A stretch of DNA of 46,899 nucleotides from Deltaproteobacteria bacterium (GCA_021794015.1 JAJYRQ010000030.1:1-46899), one strand, 5' to 3'. Positions 35,962 through 46,188 are shown, counted from the stretch's first letter. Program-made: numbers and translations. Notes: generated from the letters alone by a model not told the origin.

Positions 35962-36491
35962 CGTCTGACAATCACCTCCACGCCCGCCGGACGGGACGCG
36001 CCGACCGCGCGCCTAAGCCGCCGAGCGCCGCTTGCCGCGGTGGTTGCCCCGCCCGATCGCGGTGCAGCGCCGCCGCCGACCCCGGCGCGCCGACCGTTGC
36101 CCGCGCTCGCAGCCTCCGGCCGCACCCGCGGCGCGGCGCGCGCTTCGCACCCATACCTGCGGCTGTACGGGACGCGACAATTCTTACACCGGCCGGATCA
36201 CACCGGCAAGCATCACTTTCCGGAGAAAAACTGATTCGTCCGGTTAGCACCCTTGCCTGTGACCCTGCGGGCCATCCCGCGCCGCCCGCTTGTGCCGCCC
36301 CGATTGGGAAAGCTTGCCTCGCTGCCGCGCACCGCCGCCGCATGGCTAGGCGCGCAGCGCGGCAACTCAGGGCCGGGAAACACCCGATGGCAGCATCAAA
36401 GCGAACGTCAAAATAGCTCGGCCCCTTGGCCCGGCCCTCAGCGCGGACCAAACACGAACGACCGCGCGCCGCTGCGCGGCACGCGGTCGAG
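35962..36491. other. 530-bp intergenic region
   Basis: No gene is supported; open frames here are Arg-rich shadows. It holds the GGAGG site for the CoA-transferase, a small inverted repeat ccgga/tccgg (36220-36224 and 36239-36243) with an A-rich loop, and the secA terminator hairpin at 36460-36488. The promoter of the long minus-strand operon must lie here. A weak candidate starts with TTGTCG near 36176-36181, but I cannot support a full promoter. Confidence 0.5.
36460..36488 (-). terminator. hairpin after secA
   Basis: GACCGCG-c-GCCGC with tgc loop and GCGGC-a-CGCGGTC: a 12-bp stem with one mismatch, starting a few bases after the secA stop codon. It is followed on the minus strand by a T/G-rich run (gttcgtgttt) rather than a pure T tract. 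Confidence 0.6.
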
Positions 36492-39167
36492 CTACCGGCC
36501 GTGGCAGCGTTTGAACTTTTTGCCCGAGCCGCAGGGACAGAGCTCGTTGCGGCCGACTTTCTGGCCGTCGCGCCTCACCGGCGCCGCGCCGGCGCTCTCC
36601 TGGCGGTCTCCGTGGCTCATCACGACTCGGGCTGGCGCCGGCCGACCTTCCAACTGCGCCACCTCCACGGCAGGTGCCGGCTCAACCAGGAAGAGATTCT
36701 CGACCACGTCGCGCTCCATCGTCTCCATCATGCGCTCGAACATGACAAAGGCTTCCTTCTGGTACTCGACCAGCGGGTTGAGCTGTCCGTAGCCGCGCAG
36801 CCCGATACCCTCCTTGAGGTGGTCCATCGCGAGCAGGTGATCTTTCCAGAGCGCGTCCAGCGTCTGGAGCGTCACGATTCTTTCGATCTGGCGCATCACC
36901 GGTGCCGTGAACTGCTGCTCGCGCCGCTCGTAGGCCTGGGTCACTATCCGGCTTGCCAGGGCGGCCAGGTCCTCGGGACCGTTAAGCGGCGCGCCGTTGA
37001 GCTCGGCGCGGAAATCGACGCGCAGCCTGAACTGACGGAAGACGGCCTCCTCGACCGCCTTCCAGTCCCATTCGGCAGGGTCGGCGTCGGCGCGGGCGTG
37101 AGCCGCGGCGATCTGCTCGACCAGGTCCTCGGCCATTTCCAGCGCCTCGTCTTTGAGCGAGGCGCCGCCGAGCAGCTCGCGCCGGCGCGCGTAGACGACT
37201 TCGCGCTGCTTGTTGAGGACGTCGTCGTACTCGAGCAGGTGCTTGCGAATTTCGAAGTTGTGCGCCTCGACCTTCTTCTGCGCGTTCTCGATGGCGCGCG
37301 AAATCCAGCGATGCTCGATCGGCACGCCGTCGTCCATGCCGATACGGCCCATCAGGCCCTTGAGCCGGTCGGCGCCGAAGATGCGCAGCAGGTCGTCCTC
37401 CAGCGAGAGGTAAAAACGCGAGGAGCCGGGATCGCCCTGACGGCCGGAACGGCCGCGCAACTGGTTGTCGATCCGCCGCGACTCGTGCCGCTCGGTGCCG
37501 ACGATGTGCAGGCCGCCGGCGGCGAGCACCTGCTCGCGCTCGGCGGCGCATCGCTGGCGGTGCGACTCCAGCGCGGCGCGGTAGTTCGGGTCCTGCAGGT
37601 CGCGGGTGCCGGCCTCGGCCGCGGCGAGAAACTCCGGGTTGCCGCCGAGCACGATGTCGGTGCCGCGCCCGGCCATGTTGGTCGAGATGGTCACCGCGCC
37701 CAGGCGTCCGGCCTGGGCCACGATCTCGGCCTCCAGCTCGTGGTTTTTGGCGTTGAGCACGTGGTGCCTGATCCCGGTCTTGCGCAGCTTCTGCGAGACC
37801 CGCTCCGACTTCTCGATCGAGACCGTGCCGACCAGCACCGGCTGCCCGCGCTCGTGGCAGTCGCGAATTTCCTCGATAACCGCGTCGAACTTCTCCTCCT
37901 CGGTCTTGAAGACCACGTCCTGATGGTCGATGCGGATCATCGGCATGTTGGTCGGGATCACCGCGACATCGAGCTTGTAAATCTCCTTGAACTCGACCGC
38001 CTCGGTGTCGGCCGTACCGGTCATTCCGGCCAGCTTTTTGTACATCCGGAAGTAGTTCTGGAAGGTGATGGTGGCCAGGGTCTGGTTTTCCGACTCGATC
38101 TTGACGCCTTCCTTGGCCTCGATTGCCTGGTGCAGCCCGTCGCTCCAGCGCCGCCCGGGCATCAGGCGGCCGGTGAACTCGTCGACGATGACCACTTCGC
38201 CGTCTTTGACCACGTAGTCGACGTCGCGCTTAAAGAGGGTGTGCGCCTTGAGGGCCTGGTTGGCGTGGTGGAGCAGCAGGATATTGCGCGGGTCGTAGAG
38301 ATTTTCCACCCCGAGCAGCCGCTCGACCGTGCTTACCCCTTCTTCGCTCAGGCTTACGGTCTTGAGCTTCTCGTCGACGCTGTAGTGCTGTTCGGCCTTG
38401 AGCCGCGGGATGATGCGATTGACCACGTAGTAAGTCTCGGTCGACTCCTCGGAGGCGCCCGAGATGATGAGCGGGGTACGCGCCTCGTCGATCAGGATCG
38501 AATCGACCTCATCAACGATGGCGTAGTGGTGCTCGCGCTGGACGTAATCGTCCAGGCTGAACTTCATGTTGTCGCGCAGGTAGTCGAAACCGAACTCGCT
38601 GTTCTGGCCGTAGGTGATGTCGCACTGGTAGGCGGCCTTGCGCTCGGCGTCGGTCAGGCCGTGGACGATGACGCCGACGCTCAGTCCCAAGAGCCGGTAA
38701 ATGCGGCCCATCCAGTCGGCATCCCGCCGCGCCAGGTAATCGTTTACCGTGACCACGTGGACGCCGCGCCCGGCCAGCGCGTTAAGCACAGCCGGCATGG
38801 TGGCCACCAGCGTCTTGCCTTCGCCGGTTTTCATCTCGGCGATCCTGCCTTGATGAAGCACCGCGGCGCCGATCACCTGGACGTCGAAGTGGCGCTGCCC
38901 GAGCGTGCGCTTGGCGGCCTCGCGCACCGCGGCAAACACCTCGGGCATCACCTCGTCCAGGGCCGCCTCGCGTTCGGCGGCGTCGTCCAAGGCCGCGATG
39001 CGCGCCTTGAGCTGGGCGATGAAGCTCTCCAGCTCGGCCTCGCTGCGGCGCTCGAAATCCGGCTCGAGCCGATTGACCTGCTCGACCAGCGGGCGCAGCC
39101 GCTTAAGCTCGCGCTCGTTTTTCGATCCGAAGATGCGGCGCGCGACTTCGTTTAATCCCAAAGTCAT
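36492..39167 (-). CDS. secA: preprotein translocase ATPase SecA
   Basis: An 891-residue motor of the Sec pathway that pushes preproteins through SecYEG using ATP. Walker A is MKTGEGKT (112-119) and Walker B is [12 protein letters not shown] (219-230). The MTGTADTEA region, [13 protein letters not shown], and [19 protein letters not shown] complete the motor. The C-terminal SEC-C zinc tail [13 protein letters not shown] (877-889) is intact, as in SecB-dependent or ribosome-binding SecA. Length is normal (E. coli 901). It lies 110 bp downstream of murI on the same strand. Confidence 0.97.
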   Translation of the reverse strand: MTLGLNEVARRIFGSKNERELKRLRPLVEQVNRLEPDFERRSEAELESFIAQLKARIAALDDAAEREAALDEVMPEVFAAVREAAKRTLGQRHFDVQVIGAAVLHQGRIAEMKTGEGKTLVATMPAVLNALAGRGVHVVTVNDYLARRDADWMGRIYRLLGLSVGVIVHGLTDAERKAAYQCDITYGQNSEFGFDYLRDNMKFSLDDYVQREHHYAIVDEVDSILIDEARTPLIISGASEESTETYYVVNRIIPRLKAEQHYSVDEKLKTVSLSEEGVSTVERLLGVENLYDPRNILLLHHANQALKAHTLFKRDVDYVVKDGEVVIVDEFTGRLMPGRRWSDGLHQAIEAKEGVKIESENQTLATITFQNYFRMYKKLAGMTGTADTEAVEFKEIYKLDVAVIPTNMPMIRIDHQDVVFKTEEEKFDAVIEEIRDCHERGQPVLVGTVSIEKSERVSQKLRKTGIRHHVLNAKNHELEAEIVAQAGRLGAVTISTNMAGRGTDIVLGGNPEFLAAAEAGTRDLQDPNYRAALESHRQRCAAEREQVLAAGGLHIVGTERHESRRIDNQLRGRSGRQGDPGSSRFYLSLEDDLLRIFGADRLKGLMGRIGMDDGVPIEHRWISRAIENAQKKVEAHNFEIRKHLLEYDDVLNKQREVVYARRRELLGGASLKDEALEMAEDLVEQIAAAHARADADPAEWDWKAVEEAVFRQFRLRVDFRAELNGAPLNGPEDLAALASRIVTQAYERREQQFTAPVMRQIERIVTLQTLDALWKDHLLAMDHLKEGIGLRGYGQLNPLVEYQKEAFVMFERMMETMERDVVENLFLVEPAPAVEVAQLEGRPAPARVVMSHGDRQESAGAAPVRRDGQKVGRNELCPCGSGKKFKRCHGR

Positions 39168-39277
39168 GGCAAACCGGGCCGGCGCGCCGCGCCCGCGCCT
39201 TGCAGCGACCGCAACGCGCAGCGCCGGCTTTTGGCGACCCTCATACTGGAGAAGTTTACCCCGAATGGGCGGCCTTT

Positions 39278-40192
39278 TCAGCGCTCGACTCTGATCGCAG
39301 ATACCACCTCGGGGCCGAGAAAAAGCCGTCCCACCCGCACAAAGCGCTCGGGCGCGTCCGTCACGAAAAAGTGCCGCTCCCCACGCCGCCCCAAAGCATC
39401 GGGGCGCCCAAGCTGCCGCGCCGCCAGAAATTCGCTCACCGCCTGCGCCGTGGCCTCGGCCGAGTCCACGATCCTCACCGCCGGCCCGAGCACCCGCGCG
39501 AAAAGCGGCCGCAGCAGCGGATAGTGCGTACAGCCCAAAAGCAGCGTGTCGACCGCCGCGCCCGCGAAGCCTTCAACGTAATAGGCAACCACCCGCTCGG
39601 CTACGTCGTTGTCGAGCCATCCCTCCTCCGCCAGCGGCACCAGAAGCGGACAGGCGCGGCTGTAAACCTCCGCCCCGGGGCTCAGCCGGCGGATCGTCCG
39701 CGCGTAGGCGTCCGAGGCGATCGTCGCCTCGGTGCCAACCACCGCGATCCGCCCCGCGGCCGACGCCTGCACCGCGGCGCGCGCCCCCGGCTCGACCACC
39801 CCGATTACCGGGGCCGGCACGGCCGCGGCAATCGCCTCGAGCGCCGCGGCGCTGCTGGTGTTGCACGCAACCACCAGCAGCTTTATCCCTTGCTCGACCA
39901 GGAAACCGGCGTTCTCCAGCGAGTAGCGCACGATCGTGTCGCGCGACCGGCTGCCGTAAGGTACGCGCGCGGTATCGCCGAGGTAGAGGAAATCCTCCCC
40001 CGGCAGCAGCCGCCCGAGTGCCTTCAGAACCGTCAGGCCGCCGACGCCGGAATCGAAAATTCCAATCGGCCGCTCCCGCAGCGGACGCGCCGACAGCACC
40101 GGCTCTCCGTCGCCGCCCTGTTGCCGAGCCCGGTCGGACCCGAAGCCGTCGCCCGGCGCGGCGGGAAGCGTTTCATCCCTGGCCACAGACAC
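39278..40192 (-). CDS. murI: glutamate racemase
   Basis: A cytosolic enzyme of 304 residues that makes D-glutamate for peptidoglycan. Catalytic Cys residues are seen in VACNTSSA and [10 protein letters not shown]. The N-terminal landmark is [18 protein letters not shown], followed by [15 protein letters not shown]. There are about 40 extra residues before the family start; the initiation codon is a GTG at 40192, or perhaps a second GTG two codons later, as no ATG is available before the conserved core. It lies between dacC-like and secA genes on the same strand. Confidence 0.93.
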   Translation of the reverse strand: MSVARDETLPAAPGDGFGSDRARQQGGDGEPVLSARPLRERPIGIFDSGVGGLTVLKALGRLLPGEDFLYLGDTARVPYGSRSRDTIVRYSLENAGFLVEQGIKLLVVACNTSSAAALEAIAAAVPAPVIGVVEPGARAAVQASAAGRIAVVGTEATIASDAYARTIRRLSPGAEVYSRACPLLVPLAEEGWLDNDVAERVVAYYVEGFAGAAVDTLLLGCTHYPLLRPLFARVLGPAVRIVDSAEATAQAVSEFLAARQLGRPDALGRRGERHFFVTDAPERFVRVGRLFLGPEVVSAIRVER

Positions 40193-40330
40193 ACCCCGGT
40201 AACGACATTATTGAGACTTCCACGTTGAACCTCATCGGCCGACAGCTAATCCCGGCCGGGGCGGCGACGCGGCCAGCACCGCTTAAGTCGGCCGATTCAG
40301 CCGAGCAGCCTCGGCCGTCTAACCCTTGCC

Positions 40331-41581
40331 TCAAAACATCAAGAGAAGCCGGTCGAAGACCCGCTTGAAGAAATTGCCCGGCTGCACCGCCCCGGCGGTC
40401 CGCAGCGCAATGGTTGACTGCGGCTTGCCGCCCACCATGACCGATAGCTCTCCCACCGGGACGCCCGGGCTCACCGGGGCGACCAGGTATCGCCTGGGAA
40501 GCGCGAGCGCCAGCGCGACCTTGTTCTCCTGTCCCTTGAGCACGAGCGCGTAGGGCTCACGCTCCAAGGCGACCGCCACCTCGGCTTGTGCGCCCCCGTA
40601 GACCCGGACGGCAGCGGGCACCGCCTTATGCCAGTCGGGCCTAACGGCGCTAAAGCTGCGAAAGCCCCAGTCAAGCAGCTTGTCGGTCTCGGACCAGCGC
40701 TTGAACGGGCTCGGAGCGCCCAGCACCGCGGCAATCAACATAAGGCCGTCGGCGTTGGCGCTAGCCACCAAGTGGTAGCCGGCCTCCTGGACGTGGCCGG
40801 TTTTCACGCCGTTTACCCTGGAATCGTGAAACAGAAGCGCGTTGAAGTTGGGCTGCGTGATGTTGCCAAACCTGAACTCGCGGGTCGCCGTGATCGCCAG
40901 CGCCTCGGGATGCGCCTCGATCAGGAGCCGCGCCAGCCGCACCATGTCGGCCGCAGTGGTATATTCTCCCGGCGCGGGCAGTCCGTCGGGATTGACGAAA
41001 TGGCTCTCGCCAAGTCCCAACTGCCGCGCCTTGAGGTTCATCCTCTCGGCGAACGCGGCGCTCGAGCCGGCCAGGTACTCGGCCAGCGACACCGCAGCGT
41101 CGTTGCCCGACGACACCATCAGGCCGTAGAGCAGATCGCGCACCGCGACCCGGTCGCCCACCCGCAGAAACATCCGCGACACCGACCGGTCGAGCGACAG
41201 CCGCCACGCCGCTTCGCTGATCGTAACCCGGGTATCGAGGCCGATGCTGTGCCCGCTAATCGCGTCGAGCGCCAGGAAGAAGGTGACGATCTTCGCCAGG
41301 CTGGCCGGCTGCATCCGCTGATGCTCGTCAAAGGCGTAAAGCACCGTCCCCGTGCGCTGATCGATCATCTCGGCCGCCCGCGCCTGCAGCAAAAACGGCA
41401 CCGCCAGGCCGTCGAACACGGTGACTTGCGCGGGCGGCGCCGCCACCGGCTCGGCCGGCGCGCGATGCTTCGCGCCGCGCGAGGCAGAGGCGCGTGCCTC
41501 GCCCGAGCCCGCAAGCCAGATGCCGGCCAAAAAAACAGCCAGCGGAAAAATCAAGGCGCGGATGTAATCACGCCGTTTCAT
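40331..41581 (-). CDS. D-alanyl-D-alanine carboxypeptidase (PBP5/6 type)
   Basis: A 416-residue exported S11 peptidase that trims the terminal D-Ala of peptidoglycan stem peptides. The three active-site motifs are S94-x-x-K97 (PASLAKI; Ala where Thr is usual), S158-G-N160 and K260-T-G. A signal peptide (about 8-30) and an Ala/Pro linker come first. The C-terminal domain ends in an amphipathic segment FFKRVFDRLLLMF that likely anchors the protein to the inner membrane. I chose ATG 41581; a TTG one codon before is possible. It lies upstream of murI on the same strand. Confidence 0.92.
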   Translation of the reverse strand: MKRRDYIRALIFPLAVFLAGIWLAGSGEARASASRGAKHRAPAEPVAAPPAQVTVFDGLAVPFLLQARAAEMIDQRTGTVLYAFDEHQRMQPASLAKIVTFFLALDAISGHSIGLDTRVTISEAAWRLSLDRSVSRMFLRVGDRVAVRDLLYGLMVSSGNDAAVSLAEYLAGSSAAFAERMNLKARQLGLGESHFVNPDGLPAPGEYTTAADMVRLARLLIEAHPEALAITATREFRFGNITQPNFNALLFHDSRVNGVKTGHVQEAGYHLVASANADGLMLIAAVLGAPSPFKRWSETDKLLDWGFRSFSAVRPDWHKAVPAAVRVYGGAQAEVAVALEREPYALVLKGQENKVALALALPRRYLVAPVSPGVPVGELSVMVGGKPQSTIALRTAGAVQPGNFFKRVFDRLLLMF

Positions 41582-41767
41582 CAACTCATCCCCGCTCCAG
41601 CCCTTCGCCAGGCAACGCTATCAAAACTACGGCCCCTAACGAACAAGAACAAGCGCAACCAGCCTGGTCACCCGCAAGCATCCCTTGGAGCCGCGCCATA
41701 AGGACCCGGCCGTACCGCCCGAGAGACGAGGCAGTTCACCGCCGACAAAAGGAGAGTGCCGGCCATC

Positions 41768-42256
41768 TCACGGCTGCGGCGGCCGGCGCCGCCGGCCCTG
41801 GCGCAAGCCGAGCCGGCGCAAAGCCTGCACGACGGCTTCAGCCGCAGCCTGAAGCGGCTCTGCCGCTTGGCCTCGCTCGGCCAGTATGCGGGCCAGCTCG
41901 GCGCCGGCCCGCGCATGATCGCCACGCGCGCGTTCATTGAGCTTTTTCCACTCGATCCCGGCCAACGCGCCGAGCACTGCCTCGGGCGGCCTCTCCAACA
42001 GCCCGCGCGCGATCAGCACTGCGATGGCCGGATAGCCGAGATAGCCCTGCCAGTAGGAAGCATTGTCGTTCGAAGAGACGACCCGGCCGTCTTCGCTCAG
42101 CTCGACAACGTATTCTTTGTTGCGGTCGGAGGAGAGCACCACCGCGCTGCTCGGCCCGGTTATCTTAATCCTGCCGTCGGCAAGGGCACCGAAGGCTTCG
42201 TAAACCTTAAGCAGCGGAGGCAGCTTCCACAGCTTTGCGGCGCCCTGAACCTGCAT
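41768..42256 (-). CDS. conserved hypothetical protein
   Basis: A 162-residue protein I do not recognise by name. It begins with LWKLPPLLKVYEAFGALADG, then a short beta-rich part (RIKITGPSSAVVLSSDRNKEY, with VELSEDGRVV). After that comes NDNASYWQGYLGYPAIAVLI, suggesting a compact domain, and finally an Arg/Ala-rich helical tail. No signal peptide or membrane segment is evident. The middle has the look of a conserved family of small cytosolic proteins. The frame is open upstream to a TTG at 42373; I chose ATG 42256 because the conserved-looking part begins there, though no strong ribosome site is seen. Confidence 0.55.
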   Translation of the reverse strand: MQVQGAAKLWKLPPLLKVYEAFGALADGRIKITGPSSAVVLSSDRNKEYVVELSEDGRVVSSNDNASYWQGYLGYPAIAVLIARGLLERPPEAVLGALAGIEWKKLNERARGDHARAGAELARILAERGQAAEPLQAAAEAVVQALRRLGLRQGRRRRPPQP

Positions 42257-42765
42257 GGTCGCTTGCACCTTTGCTGCCCGGCGCGCTCGGCTCGGTCGGA
42301 CGGGTTTGAAGACACGCCGGGCTTTCGCAAGGCCCTCTTTTTCAAGGCTGACACGGGCCTGGCCGGCGCGCAAAGGTATTCCCGGCTGGGTGTCTATTAG
42401 CGGGTACTCGGTAAGCGGCCTGCAAGGCCGAACGCCCCGGCTTTTTTCCGGTCAACTCGCGGTATAACCTTGGAGCAAGCGGTGGAGTCCGCTGCCAACT
42501 GCCGGCCGCTCCAACGGCCGGCCGATGACTCCTGCGAAGAGGCCCATTCGTGGGAGTCAGCGGTCTTAACAGCGAGTTTTCTCCGGCGAACTGCGCGCTC
42601 CTTGCCGCGTGTAAGCCGCTTGGCGGGCGGGGCCGACTGAGGGCGCTCGCTCACCTTTTCGCCGCGCCAGACAAGCAGCCTTACCGTGCGCCAAGGCGCT
42701 ACCGCGGACGCCGCAACCCGCTGCTCCGGCAACCGGGAGCGCCGTCGCGCCGCCCAGCTTAGCCC
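42257..42765. other. 509-bp intergenic region
   Basis: No convincing gene. It contains TATAAC at 42463-42468 on the plus strand without a good -35. A perfect inverted repeat GCCGGCCG-ctccaa-CGGCCGGC at 42501-42522 could be a hairpin or operator. The rest is GC-rich. It separates the minus-strand hypothetical gene from the plus-strand Cys-rich gene. Confidence 0.45.
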
Positions 42766-43506
42766 GTGGAACGCACCAACAGGAGCAGGGCTGACAACCT
42801 CGGCGCGAAGTCTTCGGCGGGCGGGCTCGACATAACGCCGGCCGAGGCCAAGTACTGGTGGTCATGGTTTATCTTCGGCTCGATCATGACGGTCGAGACG
42901 CGTCATCACCTGCGGCGGAGCTGGGGTTTTTGCGCCCGCCATACCTGGCAGCACGCGATGGTCGAAATCGAAGCCTGGGGCGGGCGTCCTTTCGGCACTG
43001 CCATTCTTTACGAGGATCTGTGCGGCAGGGCCGCCCGGGCTGTCGGGGCCAGGCTTAAACCCGCGCCGCTTCGCCTAAGGCGGCTGCGGCCGCGGGCCGT
43101 TTGCCTTGCCTGCGACTATCTGCAGATCGCCCAGACGGTTGCCGAGCCGAGCCATCTCGAGCGCTGCGCTCGAGTAAACCGGCGCGAGCGCACAACGCGC
43201 CTGCTCGCCGAGCTGCAGCCGCTGTGGCGCGAGAGAACCTGCCCGCAGTGCCTGGGCGGAAAGGGCATCGTATGCCGGATGCATCTGCTGGAGAGCGCCG
43301 GCCCGCTGGGTCGTTCCCTCTTGAGCCAACTTGAGCGACTGCGCCAGCGGCTGGAGCTGTTCGTTCGATCCATGACTTGGCGCGGCCCGGTTGTCGGCGC
43401 CGACGTGCAAGTGTCCTGGCTTGAAGTCTTGGGCTGGTTTGCCGGCTGGAACTTCCCTGCCGCGCTCGCCTCAGAAACGGCTTCCACCACGAGCAGGCGT
43501 TCGTAG
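42766..43506 (+). CDS. Cys/His-rich putative zinc-binding hypothetical protein
   Basis: A 246-residue protein that I cannot assign. It has four paired motifs able to bind metal: C56-x2-H59 (GFCARH), C113-x2-C116 (CLAC), C159-x2-C162 (CPQC) and C170-x2-H173 (CRMH). Two CxxH and two CxxC pairs look like two split zinc sites. Between them are helices rich in Arg, Leu and Glu (about 75-110, 140-157 and 180-205). There is no signal peptide. The start is a GTG at 42766 with an unclear ribosome site; a shorter form starting near Met41 would keep all motifs. It is followed 115 bp later by a DNA ligase gene on the same strand, but no functional tie is shown. Confidence 0.55.
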   Translation: MERTNRSRADNLGAKSSAGGLDITPAEAKYWWSWFIFGSIMTVETRHHLRRSWGFCARHTWQHAMVEIEAWGGRPFGTAILYEDLCGRAARAVGARLKPAPLRLRRLRPRAVCLACDYLQIAQTVAEPSHLERCARVNRRERTTRLLAELQPLWRERTCPQCLGGKGIVCRMHLLESAGPLGRSLLSQLERLRQRLELFVRSMTWRGPVVGADVQVSWLEVLGWFAGWNFPAALASETASTTSRRS

Positions 43507-43621
43507 GGGATTGCGCGGGCGCCAAACCGCCAGCCTGACCAACACCCGCGCCCAAGCCTTGAGTGGCTAGGCACGGCGCGGCTCTTGCCTAGCCCCGCCG
43601 TCGAAGCGGTATTGTCGCCTT

Positions 43622-45370
43622 GTGGCCAGCTTTGAGCAATTCGCGCTCCTATGCCGTGCCTTGGGGCAGACCGGGAGCCGCCCCCGGATGGTCGCCATGG
43701 CGGCGGACTTCCTGGCCACGCTTTCGCCGGAGGAAGCCGCGGCCGCCGCACGGCTGATGGCCGGCACGCTTGCGCCCCACCCGCCTCAGAAGCCCTTCAA
43801 GGTCGGCGCGCAAAGCCTCTGGCGCGTCGTCAGCAAAATCGCCGGCGCCGAGGACCAGGCCGAGGAAATCTTCGCAGCCGCCGCCGACTTGGCCGAGGCA
43901 ATTGAAATCGCCATGCAGCGCCGCGACTCGCAACCTTTGGCCGAACTGACGCTCGCCGAGGTCGGCCGCGCCTTCGAGGAAATCGCAGCGGTCGAGTATC
44001 CCTCTTCCCGCGGCCAAAAGCTTAAGCTGCTCGGGCGGCTCTTCGCTCGGATGACCGCGCTCGAGGCCGGATGCGCCGCAGAGATGCTCACCGGCAGGAC
44101 GCAAAGCCGGATCGGAGTTGAGTTTGCCGCGCAAGCTATCGCCCAAGCCGCCGGACGTCCGCTCGAAGAGCTGAGGCAAGCGCTGTCGGCGGGGGAAGAG
44201 ATAGGACGCCTCGCCTATCGCCTGCCGACCGAGCGAAGTCCTGCAAGCGGCCAAGCCGCGCCTCCTGCAAAGCCGGCTCGCCACCCCGTTTCGCCGGCGC
44301 CGATTCAAACGGCCGAGGCGGCAGGCACGCTGGTCCGTACCGGCGCGCCGAGCTGGCTGGGGCCAAACGCGCCAAGGCCGATACGACCGATGCTTGCCCG
44401 GCCGGCGGCCGATATCCGCGAAGCTTTTGTCCGGCTGGCCGGGCGGATGGCGCTGGAACACAAGCTTCACGGCATGCGGCTTCAGCTTCACTGCCGTGAC
44501 GGCCGGGCCAGGATTTTCGCTGGCGGGCAAGACGAAATTACCGGCAGCCTTGCCGAGCTGGTCGAAACTCTCTCGAGCCTAGGCCATAGCGGAGCCGTCC
44601 TGGAAGGCGAGTTGATAGCCGTCTCTGACGCCGGCCGGCCGCTCCCTTCGCGTACCTGGATGGGCCGCGCGCGGCGTGCCGCCGAGCCTTGGGGGCCTCC
44701 AAGCCAGGCCACGTTGCGGCTTTTCGTTTTCGACCTGCTCGGCCTGGGCGACGCATCTTTTCTTGAACGGCCCTACTCGGAGCGCGTCGCCGCGCTGCTC
44801 GCGCTTGCCGAAGCGCACGGACTTGCCACGGTGGGACGTTGCTTGCCGGCGTCGCTGGAGGAAGCCCGCGCCTTCTACACCGAGGCGCTCGCCCTGGGTT
44901 ACGAAGGCGTTGTCGCCAAGGCGCTGGACAGCGCCTACAAGCCCGGCGTGCGCAGCCACGCCTGGCTGGCGGTGAGACCGCTTTACACCGCCGACCTGGT
45001 TATCGTGGCGCTGGAGGGTCGCGGCCAAGGCCGACGACAGCCACCGTGGAGCTATCACGTGGCCGCGCGAGACGACCGGGGCTCTGGCTTCGCCGTAGTG
45101 GGCAAAAGCTTCAAGGGGCTCAGCGCCGATGAGCTGGAAACGCTGACCGAACGCTTGACGGCGCTCAAGACCAACGAGGCGGGGCGGACCGTCTTTGTCC
45201 GCCCGGAGCTTGTGGTCGAGGTCGCCTTCACCGCGGTCGAGGCGAACGGGCGCTACGAAGCGGGCTTGGCGCTCAGCTCGCCGCGAATCCTGCGCCTGCG
45301 CAACGATAAGGAACCGGCGGAAGCCGACTCGGTTGCCACGCTGCGCGCCCTCTGTCCGCCGCAGCAATAG
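43622..45370 (+). CDS. ATP-dependent DNA ligase homologue with altered motifs
   Basis: A 582-residue protein of the LigB/Lig1-type layout. It has a helical DNA-binding domain (about 1-200, with TGRTQSRIGVEF), a Pro/Ala linker (205-250), an adenylation domain (about 255-450) and an OB domain (about 455-570). The nucleophile Lys281 is kept in motif I, but KxDG reads KLHG, with His283 for Asp. Motif III LEGELIA, IIIa FVFDLLGL and IV EGVVAK (Lys433) look normal. Motif V, usually WLKxK, is WLAVRP (448-453), losing the first Lys to Ala450 and replacing the second with Arg452. It could be a weak ligase or a diverged nucleotidyl-transfer protein. The start is a GTG at 43622. No Ku or polymerase partner is nearby. 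Confidence 0.82.
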   Translation: MASFEQFALLCRALGQTGSRPRMVAMAADFLATLSPEEAAAAARLMAGTLAPHPPQKPFKVGAQSLWRVVSKIAGAEDQAEEIFAAAADLAEAIEIAMQRRDSQPLAELTLAEVGRAFEEIAAVEYPSSRGQKLKLLGRLFARMTALEAGCAAEMLTGRTQSRIGVEFAAQAIAQAAGRPLEELRQALSAGEEIGRLAYRLPTERSPASGQAAPPAKPARHPVSPAPIQTAEAAGTLVRTGAPSWLGPNAPRPIRPMLARPAADIREAFVRLAGRMALEHKLHGMRLQLHCRDGRARIFAGGQDEITGSLAELVETLSSLGHSGAVLEGELIAVSDAGRPLPSRTWMGRARRAAEPWGPPSQATLRLFVFDLLGLGDASFLERPYSERVAALLALAEAHGLATVGRCLPASLEEARAFYTEALALGYEGVVAKALDSAYKPGVRSHAWLAVRPLYTADLVIVALEGRGQGRRQPPWSYHVAARDDRGSGFAVVGKSFKGLSADELETLTERLTALKTNEAGRTVFVRPELVVEVAFTAVEANGRYEAGLALSSPRILRLRNDKEPAEADSVATLRALCPPQQ

Positions 45371-45858
45371 ACGCTGTCGCGTCGACGCCTTGGCCAGCCC
45401 CGTCGCGGGCAGATTTCGGCTGCAGCGCCTTTCTCTTCCCCGCTCGCCCGCGTGCGGGAGAGAGCCTTGTATCTCCGGACCAGAGTGTCAAGCTGGGGCG
45501 GAAGATCTGCGCGGCAGGCCGAAAGAGCCTGGATTGCAAGAGACCGCGGAGCTTGCCCTGAGCGAAGCCGAAGGGGCAGCAGGGTCGCTGCGTCGTAACT
45601 ATACCGGCCGGGAGGGCGAACAGTCGCTACCCTGAGCCTGTCGAAGGGAGAGGGGGGACGCGCCGCACGGAAATGACCAATGTGGCGCAGCGCCCAGCCA
45701 GGCCGACCAACAGGAGCGCAGTGCCGGGATCTGCGCGATGCGACCAGGCCGGCAGGCCGCGCCCGCCCGCGCTTCCCGTCATCCTGAGCCGCCGCTTCGG
45801 CGCCCTCAGCGAAGCGAGAGGGACCTCCGAGGCCCGCCCTCGGGCACCCCCACCTCCG
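45371..45858. other. gene-free repeat-rich region
   Basis: No gene is supported. There are several copies of short dispersed motifs, such as cctgagcgaagc and gtcatcctgagc, and the block gtcgaagggagagggggg (45640-45657), which is the inverse of 261-278. The larger duplicated unit begins at 45703. The frames here are repeat translations. Confidence 0.65.
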
Positions 45859-46118
45859 TCATCCTGAGCGAGGCCCGGTCTCGGGCCGAGTCGAAGGACC
45901 TCGCGCGGTCCGCCGCGCGTAATCAGCCATTTCGGGATTCTGCGCATGAATCAGTGCAAGCTTCTTCCTCCTCGTCCAGCCCTTGAGCTGGCGCTCCCGG
46001 GCAACCATCTCCGCCGCGCTGCCGAAACGCTCAACGTAAACCAGCCGCGTCACGCGGTATTGCTTGGTAAAGCCTTCCACCAAACCTCGCTTATGCAAAA
46101 AGACGCGCCGTTCGTGGT
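45703..46118. repeat. about 416-bp direct duplication, copy A
   Basis: This block and 46485-46899 are nearly identical in sequence and order (offset 782, dropping to 781 after a one-base indel near 45855). It contains the promoter-distal three quarters of the GIY-YIG gene plus repeat motifs of the cctgagcgaagc type. The spacer between copies is about 366 bp. Confidence 0.88.
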
Positions 46119-46188
46119 CGCTCGTCGAGCCGATATATAGCACTCCCGACCTGCTGCTCATGACATAGACGCAGTGCTGGCCGCTCAT
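45859..46188 (-). CDS. GIY-YIG domain endonuclease-like protein
   Basis: A 109-residue single-domain GIY-YIG protein (UPF0213-like). The VYVM...VLYIGST pair is at 7-10 and 16-22, with Arg27/28 following. The helix ARERQLKGWTRRKKLALI (63-80) is typical of this small family. Such proteins are small nuclease-fold proteins of mostly unknown role, frequent beside repeats. The last about 14 residues (RGPSTRPETGPRSG) are translated from the dispersed intergenic repeat, so the original stop may have been lost. ATG 46188 has no obvious ribosome site. Confidence 0.75.
   Translation of the reverse strand: MSGQHCVYVMSSRSGVLYIGSTSDHERRVFLHKRGLVEGFTKQYRVTRLVYVERFGSAAEMVARERQLKGWTRRKKLALIHAQNPEMADYARRTARGPSTRPETGPRSG

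Noticed and set aside
36426..39155. 909-codon open frame antisense to secA
   Set aside because: secA on the other strand has all family motifs. The antisense frame is a GC-rich shadow, full of Leu/Val/His/Asp runs with no recognisable domain.
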